This document shows, in pieces, positions 45,941 through 55,206 of a stretch of 55,206 nucleotides of DNA. The notes below the pieces were generated by a model, which searched no databases, was not told the origin of the DNA, and saw only the letters and a program-made list of their open reading frames with translations. This stretch comes from Pholiota molesta (lineage: Eukaryota > Basidiomycota > Agaricomycetes > Agaricales > Strophariaceae). Every line of letters begins with the position of its first letter. Positions within the stretch are counted from its first letter, which is position 1. Both the position numbers and the translations under genes were made by a program. The DNA lies in contig JACGCK010000268.1 of NCBI GenBank assembly GCA_014925825.1, forward strand, positions 1 through 55,206, given 5' to 3'.

Positions 45941-48362
45941 TCATGAAGAATACCGATTCTCCCCGAACCCATTGTTCCTCAACATCGGACTCGGCAAGCC
46001 CCGCTCAATTCGACTATCGTCCACCGACCCCGTCCTCGCAACATTCATATTCACCATCATCCCTTGCCTCCCCTGCTCCATCCCGTCCATCGACCTCCCA
46101 CCCAGCCCCACGTCCGTGCCATCGTCCATATCGTCATCGCTATCCGCAGGCGTTCCCGCGCCACTCGCGCCCGCGCTCCCGGTGCCCGAGCCCCCTATAC
46201 CACCCAGGCCCAGCCCAGCCGATCGCCGCGCACGGCGCGCGTGGAACGTTCTGCTCGCAGTGGCGTTCGAGAAGATCGGTAGGAGGTAGCGCTCGTCGAG
46301 CGCCTGGAACCACTTGCCGTCCTCCCCGACGTTCATGCCGAGGGTGCCCGCGCGGGGCGGGTGCGTCCCGTCGCTCGGACCAGGCACCCCACCAGAGGTG
46401 GGAGTAGGCGCAAGTGGGAGGACCTCGCCGCCATCCGAATCGTATGACTCCGACGAGGAAGTGGAAAATGGCGGGTTTGCGCCTAGAGGCGTGACAGGTG
46501 AAAGGGGTGGCTGCTGGTTATTCTGATAGTCCCGCAAGTGGTTGTTGTTTTGATATTGGTGGTTATATGCACGCGGAGCGTAGTGGGTACCGATACGCGC
46601 TGCTCCCCCACGCCCAGCGCCAAGGACGGACGGTTCGTCCTCCATAAACCTGTACCACCGCGCTCCCCCACGGCTCGCAGCGTTCCACGCACTGCGTGTG
46701 GGTGGATACACAGGCTCCTCTTCGTCGGAGCTTACGCCTGCATCGTCCTCCACGCCCGTCCGAATGCCAAGTACCTCAAGCATCCGCGCCGTTGTCCCAC
46801 CAAAGAGAACGACGGTGAGCACGACGACGATAAGGACAGTTGTGCGCATCATCTGTGCGTTAGGTCCCTTGAAGCCCGCAGCAAGAGCGACGCCGACTGC
46901 GCCGCGGAGGCCAGCCCAGAAGAGCATCATCTGATACGAGTGAGGCAGCTCTTCCGTGCGCTGGCCACGAACGTGCCGGTGGAAGAGGTTGATTCCCTCC
47001 GAGAGCGGGAACACTGCGGCGTAGCGCGTGAAAACTACGGAGATGGTGGTGATGAGGATGAAAACAGGTTTCACATAGCCAAATATGGGTTCCGTCAGAG
47101 GAGCGCCAGTGAAAAGGGACATGCCGAGGTATATGAAGATGAAATTCTCTGAAAGTTGCGCTAGCGTGGAGAAGATATACTTTGTCGCTCGCTGTGTACG
47201 ACGCGACATGGTGTGGTACGCGTAGTGTTTTAGCGTGATGCCGCAGAAAAGGAGCGACACGATGCCTGACATCGATAGCCCGTTCGAGAAGAAGTAGCAG
47301 GTGTAGGCACAGAGGGCGACGAGGCACGATTCGATGGATGGATAGAGATGTAGGTATGAGTGCTTGAGCATCAATGACGTTGCGAGTCCGAACGCTACGC
47401 CGAGCGCCATCGAGACGCTGAACGACAGCAAGAAAATACCAATACCATGGAAAATGGATCGCAGGTACACATCTGTGCCATGGAACTGGCTCAGTGTCCT
47501 GTGAAAGTTCAATAAAACCCCAAAGACAGAAAATAAAATAAGAATCACTTACTCGTACATAACAATACTCACGGCATCGTTCAATAAGCTCTCGCCAAAA
47601 ATAACGGTGTACAGCTTCGGGTCGACTTTGTACTGGTTGAAGATTGCGAGAATGGTGACAGGGTCCGTCGCGGAAAGTGTCGAACCAAAGATGAGGCATT
47701 CGATAAGCGGTAGCTTGTCCGTATCAATGCCCAGATAGGAGTATATGTATACAAGAACGCTATGCCGCAAGTATAAAGCACGAATCATAAGGGAGCCATG
47801 GCAAAACGTACCCGACGCCGACGGCTGAGATGAAGGTTCCGAGGAAGGCAAATGTAAGGATGGAGCCAAAATTGCGGAAAAAGTTGTCCTACACAGGATT
47901 AAGATGATTCCGTAAGAAGAAGAAGAAGCGCGACTGACCTGCTTGAGCTCATATCCCGAGTTTAGAATAATTGGAGGTAATAGCAGGTTGAAGAATATCG
48001 TGTGCTTGAATGTCTGCACAATAGTTAGCAAGCATCCCACTCCCATATTACTCATTGCCATCCTCCACCACTGCTATTCACGAAACCATTCAACTCACCA
48101 GCATCTCCCTGATCATCTCGCCCGGCGCAATCCTCACCACCAAACCGACAAACATGCCCGCAAAGATCGACACGAGCGTCTCGTGGACCGCGCGGATGCG
48201 CTTAATCTGGAGGTAGTATGATGTGAGCAGCGAGAGAATGAGCAGCATGCACACGAGGAAAAGCGACCACGACGAGTAGTACTCTTCCTCTGCGACAGGC
48301 TCTGAAGGCGCCGGGGTCTCGTTCTGCAGCATATCCAGCGGCATTTTGAAGGCCATATTCAT
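45941..48362 (-). CDS. Na+(K+)/H+ exchanger, NHX type
   Basis: Integral membrane antiporter of the CPA1 family, expected in endosomes, vacuole or trans-Golgi, where it exchanges luminal H+ for cytosolic Na+ or K+. Five exons (48362-48099, 48013-47939, 47888-47812, 47759-47553, 47498-45941) total 2181 nt, 726 aa. Family motifs: FKHTIFFNLLLPPIILNSGY (amiloride-site helix), FGSTLSATDPVTILAIFNQ, YTVIFGESLLNDAVSIVMYE (conserved transport acidic residues), ENFIFIYLGMSLF and FWAGLRGAVGVALA. About 12 hydrophobic segments are followed by a long hydrophilic S/G/P-rich cytoplasmic tail from about residue 440. It ends in clear frame without breaks. Confidence 0.93.
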
Positions 48363-48802
48363 TGGCGTCTAAGATATGCGTGGATACGTGGCGAGTTTTG
48401 ATATGGTGCCCGAGGCGTTGGAGACCCAGTTAAGGTCTACACGCTGGCGGTTTGGGGCAGCGGCGACGAGGATGTCGTGGTGGCGGTTTGGAAGGGAGAG
48501 GTTACGTAATGCTCCTGCAACGCTGTATGTTGTACAACAACACTGTACAATAATAATACTGCGGCGCGGCAATTAAAGGCATTGTCAATTTGACCGAACG
48601 TATCGAATTGCTCAGAGTTTGCTAGGCTTCTGACGATAATGAAATGTCTCGGCGCTACTGAGATGACAGACCAGCAAAATATATAAATGAGTGAGGGGTT
48701 AGCAGGACGGATAAATTACTTTTATGTAGTAGATCTATGTGTATTAGTTTATTTCAGAGTCAATCTTTGCATCCGCCACTAGCCCCAGGATCAACATGCC
48801 CA
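48363..48802. other. Intergenic, exchanger promoter side and OXA1 3' side
   Basis: Both neighbours read on the minus strand. No feature beyond their regulatory and UTR sequence is visible. Confidence 0.4.
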
Positions 48803-50090
48803 TTATCTCCGCTTCTGTTGCTGTTGCTGCTGAAGCTTACCCGCCTCGATAAAATCGCTCACTCCTTTGCGCGCGTAGGCCAGGGTTTCAAAGGGAGAGG
48901 GGAGTTTGCCCTGTTTGTTGCGGGGAACAATGGGAATATCAAGGGCGCGACGTACGGAAGGGCGTTGCAGAACAACCGTTTGCAGGAAAGTGAAGGTGGA
49001 TGTCGTGAGCAGAGAGACCACGAGAGCCTATAAAGAGTATGAGCTGGATGTACAGGTATGAGAGCAGGATACTCACCCCACTGAAATCAGTCATAACATA
49101 AAAACCCATCACAGAGAAGATGCGCAGGAAGTTCATGAGATGGCCCATACCTGGGCGAGCGTCCAGCGTCATGTCCTTTGCAGCGACCGAAATCTGCAAA
49201 TTCACCAATGCACAAAGCAAAGCGGGCAACATATACGTAGGGTCGGGTACCGTCAAGTCCGGAATGAGTGCGAAGCCACTCTGCTTGAGCTGCTCCACAG
49301 GAAGCAAGCCCATTTCCCTAACAGCGAAGAACGTGCCCAACGTGATAGGGAGCTGAACCAAACCAGCTAAGCCAGCAAATGGGTTGATACCGTGCTTCTT
49401 GTTGAACGCAGTGGACGCCGCCTGGGCACGGAGGAGCTGGAGCTGGTTCTTGGACTTGTATGCTTCCATCACATCCAGGCGGTGCTTTTCTATGGCGGCC
49501 TGGTGGGGTTGCATACGGGCGGACGCGCGCAATGCGAACACCGCGAATGGGACGCAGAGAGCGCGCCAGAAGGCAGTGCCGGCAACGATGGTCCAGAACC
49601 ATGGCATGCCAGTGGCGACATTGATGAGCTCCATAGACCATTCCACGAGGCCTGAGGGCGACCAGCCACCGAGTCCTATGGCGGCGAAATCTCCGTATTG
49701 GAGCGGTGGGGCACGTTGGAAGCAAGGGTATCAACAGTGTCGTTAATCAAGGATGTAGCATCGAGGCCAACTTCGGGTGCCGTTCCCTCTGGGATATCCA
49801 AGCTCGAAGGCGGGGTTGAAGTAGAAAGAGACCGAAATGCAAAAGGTGCACCTACACGGTTCGCACGGGAGTTCTGCTGAAATTGTGTTCAGAAGATCCG
49901 ACATTCGTAAAAGACTATTTCTCACTTGAAGTAATGAAGAGAATAAGCGCGTATTCGCATTTGAACGACGCAAGAGCAGTGAAGAGCTAACAATTCCGAT
50001 AGCCGCTCGTCAGCAAACAAAGTTGACACGCAACTATGCTACGCACCTCAACAACGCCCCTTTCCGCACACCCAATCCTACAAAGGCCAT
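48803..50090 (-). CDS. OXA1: Mitochondrial inner-membrane insertase OXA1, with an apparent one-base frameshift
   Basis: Inserts mitochondrially made and some imported proteins into the inner membrane; YidC/Oxa1/Alb3 family. Exons read: 50090-50047, 49986-49926, 49876-49077, 49027-48803. The N-terminus (MAFVGLGVRKGALLSS..., then LLLRRSNANTRLFSSL, FRSLSTSTPPS) is an Arg/Ser-rich mitochondrial presequence. Family core: GLGGWSPSGLVEWSMELINV, MPWFWTIVAGTAFWRALCVP, NPFAGLAGLVQLPITLGTFF, GMGHLMNFLRIFSVMGFYV, ALVVSLLTTSTFTFLQTVVL. The C-terminus is basic and Q-rich. The exons sum to 1130 nt, one short of a multiple of three. The frame breaks between SNVP and LQYGDF at a C run (about 49707-49711), consistent with one missing C. 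For an essential respiratory protein, sequencing error is the likeliest reason. Confidence 0.9.
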
Positions 50091-50405
50091 TCTACAGGTC
50101 CACGAGCCGCCCAGATATGCTCGACAATGATGGAGGTTGTGCTACTAACACCCGGAGGTCCTTGAAGCAAGTCGAAGTGAAAATTCAAAGATTCTAATTT
50201 CTGAAAGAATAGAAATTGCGGGTTGGGTTCCGATCACGTGCTGCGCCGGCCCGGCCCGGAGTCCTTGGAGTTCAACCACTGGCCTCACCTTGGCCTCACC
50301 ACGCCTCGCTCTTTCCAGCTTGTCACCACATTGATAACCTTTCGGTCCTCTACAATTCATTAGGTTCTATGAACGGCAAACATCTGTGCTAAGCATATTC
50401 AAGAA
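50091..50405. promoter_or_regulatory. Shared promoter region of OXA1 and the DUF202 gene
   Basis: 315 bp between divergent start codons. It includes a GC-rich patch (CCGGCCCGGCCC, near 50245) but no site I can name. Confidence 0.45.
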
Positions 50406-51100
50406 ATGAGCACTACCGGAACACATCGAACATATAGGTACGTTGAACCATGTGGAGCAGCTCGCGAGCAAGGTCGCCAATTGGCTGCATTTTGGCTGAA
50501 ATGCTGTCTATGTGGACAGAGGCCACCGCCGGAGATCATTTCAAGCTGCAGATGTCAACGAACTTGTCGAAATTCGAGCACGTCAGAGGACGTTCCACGG
50601 AGCGTACAGCCGTACGGCGCTCAGCTCTTTGGGATATGCGTTGACCATTTTGCGGCTGTTCGATCCTGATTTTCATCGAAGTGAGCTGCATTTTGCCATT
50701 ATATCATTAAACTCATCTACCTTACATTTATTTCTTACGCATTCTGCATTGTCAATTTTTTGTTCCAACATCCCACTGTTTTTCATGCAATGCTTATTTT
50801 CTATCTTTAGTTGGCCTCCTCTTCGCCATCTTAGGTGGCCTTCTCTTTATTGTAGCCTACTTTCGCTCGCGGCACTCCACGCATGACTTCGCGGATCGGC
50901 ACAAGGAGTCGAATCTGCTCGACGTTGCGATCCAGACCAAGGGCCAGGAGGGCACGCGTGTTTTCGGGCGCCCGTTCGTCACTGCAGGCTGGATTGTAAT
51001 CCAGGTGACCATCATTGTTGCTGCAGTAGAGATTGCCCTTCTCGCGTTGATCTTTCGACATCCAATTTCGGTGCGCTCGCTTTTCACTGGAATGGAGTAA
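50406..51100 (+). CDS. DUF202-type small membrane protein
   Basis: Three exons (50406-50437, 50520-50680, 50811-51100) total 483 nt, 160 aa. The motif NELVEIRARQRTFHGAYSRT, followed by ALSSLGYALTILRLF, is the DUF202 (YidH-like) signature. It is followed by GLLFAILGGLLFIVAYFRSR and WIVIQVTIIVAAVEIALLAL, so three membrane helices. The acceptor of intron 1 (before 50520) is chosen because it alone keeps the frame from the start codon into the domain. The short first exon makes the N-terminus the least certain part. Related domains sit in the polyphosphate VTC complex and in small fungal vacuolar or plasma membrane proteins; the function of this one is unknown. Confidence 0.75.
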
Positions 51101-51811
51101 TGTTTTGCTTGACTTTTTTGGCACAGAAATGAAGGACCGCCTTGTTACCATTTTTAGCACGCAACCACTCGATGCAACCGTGATGCGTGCCCATGCTCTG
51201 TGCCCACAATCTGTGGAGCTCTAAGGTCTTTCAATGGGAGTTCTATGTAAAGTCATCATGATACCATAATCTCCAGGATACATGTAAAACCATCCTGACT
51301 TCCATCTTGTTTGTTCACTCCTCTAGTTCTCACATATGGTAGTAATTTGGAATCGAAGTCGTTTGGAAGTCGTTCAGCACTAAAGTGCAATCGGAAACAA
51401 AAATCCCATAACTCATGACACTTTATCAACAAACATGGAGATCATCGATCATCATCGTACACTACTAACTACTGCTTCGGTTACTATTGGGTCATCCTGG
51501 AGTATCGACATCATTGACTCCGACCGTTGGGTCCACTATATATTCCTCGAGAGCTGTTGGCTCAGTAATATCAATCACAGAATCCCCACTCGTCCGCACA
51601 TCATCTCCAATATCGACAGGACCGATTGCAGGCGCTCCTTGCGGGATAACCTTATTGCTCGACTCGGATGTTGGAATTTGATTTGCTGTATCACATCGCA
51701 CCGCGGCTGAGTCAACAGCAGCGGAGACTGTGGCACTTTCCAAAGAATTCTCTACAGCCAAAGGTGGTGCGAGATGACAATTGGTATCATCTGCTCCGTT
51801 TGACGGGAGTC
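51101..51811. other. Intergenic or 3' part of the DUF6535 gene
   Basis: A minus-strand frame at 51492-51761 (acidic, S/T-rich) could be a last exon of the neighbouring DUF6535 gene, but no convincing splice joins it. Otherwise nothing was recognised. Confidence 0.4.
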
Positions 51812-54214
51812 CTATAGATATTGATTTTGATTTTCAGTGGCACGAAACACGGGAGGTAAAATAGGAGGACCTTGTTCTTGAACAACAGCAACATCGTCAC
51901 CAGACACATCAAATAATGCGTCCCACCACTCTTCAGAAAATCTGCCTATCGATACCAATTTTCGATTGCGGAATTGGTCGTTGCCCATAAATTGTGCTTC
52001 GATTGGCTCATTCTTTCGACCAGACGTCCATGTTTTGTAACTTTGCAATGCATCAAACATATTGCGGAATTCTTGACCAAGAGGGGCATATTCCGCCTTC
52101 GAAAGACATGTCCTCCATAACAAAAGTCGCTGCGTAAACATGGACGAAAGATAAAACAAAGGGCAAGGTGTGTCCTCTGATGATGATTTCGATACTTTGT
52201 TATCCAGATATTTGGCCACAAATTCGAAGATTGAGCTGTACTGTTTAGAGATGACTTCTTCGTCCTTCTGGTCGGAGATATTGGCTTTCAACTTGGCGAG
52301 TCGGAAACTCTTCGCAATTACCATAGCCAAGGGCTGTACAACAGATACAAATTTCTTGCCTATGTAGTATTCCGAGTTTGTTAACTGGGCTTCTGTAATA
52401 CGATTGGAAGCAACTGAGCGGAAGATAGTGTTGAGAAGGCTTGCTATATCTAAGATTTGACCAAATAAAGACTTGCGATTATTTTTTCTTCAATGACGTG
52501 ATATGGAGAACACTCACCAGAGTAATCATGATCTGCATCAGATATATCAACAAATAATCCAACATGCTGTTGTTTTGAAGTGGGAAGCGACTAGGTGTCA
52601 AAGGCTCGATATAACTTGTTAAAAGATATTTTGGTCCGTGACCACAATTCGAGTCGTGGCGACCAAAAGCTGGAACTGATGATTCATGTGTCTCCAAGAG
52701 CATAGAAGAAACCGAAGCATCTGATCTTCATGAAATAAAGAAGAGTGATGAGATGATGAGTACGTCATATATTCGAAGTCGAATTCTTCCATATTAGAAA
52801 ATCGTTCCCACTTGTAGTGTCACCATGGTAAAGGAACGTTGCAGTAGAATTAGAATTTGAATAATTTTCCTGCAATTGTTGGAAGTAATTATCGCGGCGA
52901 TCAATGCGAGTATGTTCCGAAAATTCTGTTTTGTCCATATAGATGAAGAAATCTCTTAAAGCAATAATAAGCCGCAATAAGGAATAGTTCCGTATGTTTG
53001 GGGCTTGGGCCCTCTTTCACGACGTCCACGACACAGCAGGTCACATCGCTCAGAGGGAATTCTTTTCCCAACTTTGCCGGTGTTCGAACAAACACGGATC
53101 TTTATCAAAGATGAACTGGTGGCATGCATCTCGCAATGAAAGCCATTCCAAATCGAAGTTATAGGTTTCCTGATCCCAGATAACATACAAGTGCGGCACC
53201 AAGTGCTGGCGGTCAGCTGGTTGGTCTTTGTAGGTCGGTTTGTCGCTATAAGGATCTTCCGGGAAGATAGAATATCGGGGGAAAACAAAGGAAAATGCGC
53301 GGAGAAGGCTTCTAAATAGACTATGGAAGGCATATGATTGGGGAGACCTGAAAGACACGGACTTGGAATTTTATCGCGCGAATAGAGGCCAGTCAAAAAT
53401 GAAAGTGCTTGGAATGTCGGGAAGGCTGTAGTAGCAGCAAGGAAGAGGAGTGTGAGCCCGATGATAATAGAGATTGGAATTGTAAGCTTTAATCCAAGAG
53501 GTAGCGAAAAATCAACCAATCCGGCAAGGAATAAGACCAATGCGGTTTGAAGGAGCAAGGGAAGACCTGCGAATATCTGCGGTACATGCCATGTTTCTAT
53601 GGCCTCCGACCGCATATTAAGTATTGCCAAGGTCTTTCGCAGAATATCCGGTATAGGATTGATGTTCACGAAGCCATTGGAGAGCGATAGTACCAGCGAG
53701 AACGGTTGTTAGGCTGAGGATGAGGCTAAGGAACCAAAAGACATTAATTCGGACCGAGGAAGGTGTCTGTACGAAAGAAGTGGCTATCGATGCTGGGTAA
53801 TCAGAGGGAAACAATGGAGAAGAGTCGTTGAGGTTGTTGGCAATATGGAAGAGCAAGCTGATGATAGCGTCATTTGGATTTGGCTGCAGAAATTTGTATG
53901 ACTCGATGACGAAGGTTGTGACTACAGCGGAGAAGAGCCCAGCCTTCAAGGGATACTACTGTAAGTACCCAAATACGTGTAAGTGATGGGAGAAGACTTA
54001 CGAAGATCAAGAGTGTTTGGACCTCCTCCTTCCATGAATCGCAGCGCATCTTATCGGCTTCTAGCTGAGGCGTCAAGAGGATCGCCCATGGATCGCCATC
54101 CGGCTTTGGAGGAGCATGCTTGTACGGGTCGTTTGGCGGGAAGTTCCCTTTGCCCTTCACAAACTTACAGTGAGATTTCGGCCTTGTCCAGATAACTCTG
54201 GTGCTCACCTTCAT
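51812..54214 (-). pseudogene. DUF6535 membrane protein gene, multiply frameshifted
   Basis: Exon 1 (54214 to about 54003) ends in the DUF6535 entry motif CDSWKEEVQTLLIF. Exon 2 begins AGLFSAVVTTFVIESYKFLQ at 53943, with further domain pieces INVFWFLSLILSLTTVLAGT, ALQWLREHQ, ETWHVPQIFAGLPLLLQTAL, VLFLAGLVDFSLPLGLKLTI, all membrane helices. These pieces lie in different frames: breaks near 53655, 53350, 53075 and 52970. The 3' half (DQETYNFDLEWLSLRDAC, ALRDFFIYMDKTEF, then an exon ending at 51812 with EEWWDALFDVSGDDVAVV) matches the family's long C-terminal region only loosely. DUF6535 proteins are abundant in agaricomycetes and of unknown function. It is dead, or the sequence is error-prone. 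Confidence 0.7.
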
Positions 54215-55206
54215 TGACTCAAGGCTTGGGTTGGTCGTTTGATTTTAATGGTTTATATTCTGAAAGGAAGCTGAGTTAATTGTAGTAAATTTCACATATA
54301 TACAAGAAAGCAGAGCATAGCTTTGCTTACAGCTGTGCACTGAGCTGTGAAAAGCTGTGGAACACGTTCTGGTTGATTATCAACGGGGATCAGACGTGCG
54401 TCTTCACGGACTTTGATGATGATCACACGCCTTTCACATATGTATATACCTCAGCGTAATCATTTTGGTGTCTCCAGCTCACGCCTCCAGAATCCAGATT
54501 AATATATTCCTTATATACTGCTACATATTTTCCGTCGACATTCTCCAACCCACTTGGATATAATGCATTGCCTTGGGTATTCATAATTGAACTCCATATT
54601 ACTTTCTTGGCGGGGCGGGGCCCGGGCCCATGGCAGGTATTCTGTTGATTTTTGGAAGAGTTAACGGAAAGGTTTGATAGAAAATTTGTGTGTATGTATA
54701 GACTGAGAGCGCTGAGAGCGGAAAAACAGGGCATCCACGATTCCACGTCGTCTCATTTCTCGGCTGGTGCGTCTGATATTTCTCCAAGAGAAGGCCCGAC
54801 GGACATACTCGTTGATTCCAGCTTGGAGGAACACGAGAAAATGAATACGAAGGTAGCAAAGCAAGAGCGAGAGAGAGAAAGAGAGAAGGAAATCAAAGAG
54901 AAACCAGAAATCGTGGGCGGGCTACAGAGCGTAAGGAATTAATGTCAATCGTAAATCGACAGAACCTAGGAATAGAAAGCGTGCATTTGGCCCAAATGAT
55001 GAGTGGGATCGCGAAGGTAATTCAATTCATACACATCGATATTTATAAAGCTTGTTGTGGTAAAATAAGAATCAAGACGAAGAGAGAGGAATGCCGAGGG
55101 CGCTAGCCAAGATACGACTCATGCAGGGAGGAGGATGTAAAAAAGATGAAAATTACAAGTGTCCAGTTAGATTAATGAAATGTGGTTATTCTGCGAAATA
55201 ATCGGG
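54215..55206. other. Window end, no gene recognised
   Basis: A minus frame at 54423-54746 and a plus frame at 54652-54942 (ending in an R/E-rich run) have no similarity I know and no splice support. A gene entering from beyond the window cannot be excluded. Confidence 0.4.

Noticed and set aside
54423..54746. 107-residue minus frame near the window end
   Set aside because: No recognised similarity, no splice support, and it overlaps other equally unsupported frames.

Overview
This window looks like nuclear DNA from an agaricomycete (mushroom-forming basidiomycete) fungus. The genes are packed with short GT-AG introns of about 40-65 bases. The families present are typical of that group: an alpha-1,3-glucanase with WSC domains, GH79 glucuronidases, large F-box/leucine-rich proteins, an SRPK-like kinase, a DUF6535 membrane protein, an expansin-like protein and NST1. 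No prokaryotic operon, CRISPR array or rRNA gene is visible, and I found no convincing tRNA.

Layout. 0.8-6.1 kb holds a secreted GH71 alpha-1,3-glucanase with three WSC domains, followed by a frameshifted surface-protein gene on the other strand. 6.6-7.3 kb holds a 221-residue intronless unknown protein. 7.4-25.5 kb is an inverted duplication. Its left arm carries a relic of a kinase-like gene, F-box gene A and a decayed GH79 gene. Its right arm carries a second GH79 gene, F-box gene B and the complete kinase-like gene. The arms face each other around about 17.1-18.0 kb. The left arm has been invaded by three DNA transposon-like elements whose empty sites can be read in the right arm. Two copies of a small TA-flanked MITE family sit inside two of those elements. 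The GH79 exon-1 region of the left arm is triplicated, and one copy contains an intron-free piece of an RNA14/CstF77-type coding sequence.

27.0-30.7 kb holds a peroxisomal acyl-CoA oxidase ending in AKL and a small secreted expansin-like protein. 31.0-34.3 kb holds two tandem F-box genes (C and D). A 1.86-kb hAT-like element sits directly upstream of D. 36.9-51.1 kb is housekeeping-like: NST1, an SRPK-like kinase divergent from a further F-box/LRR-like gene, an NHX-type Na+/H+ exchanger, and OXA1 divergent from a DUF202 membrane protein. The window ends in a multiply frameshifted DUF6535 gene and about 1 kb with no recognised gene.

Common thread. Several genes (GH79 A and B, the surface-protein gene, DUF6535) contain apparent one-base frameshifts, mostly losses, many in or beside short homopolymers. 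OXA1, which should be under strong selection, has one too. Some of this decay may therefore be residual sequencing error rather than biology. Exon boundaries were read by eye from splice motifs and reading-frame continuity. Family names come from recognised motifs, not from searches.
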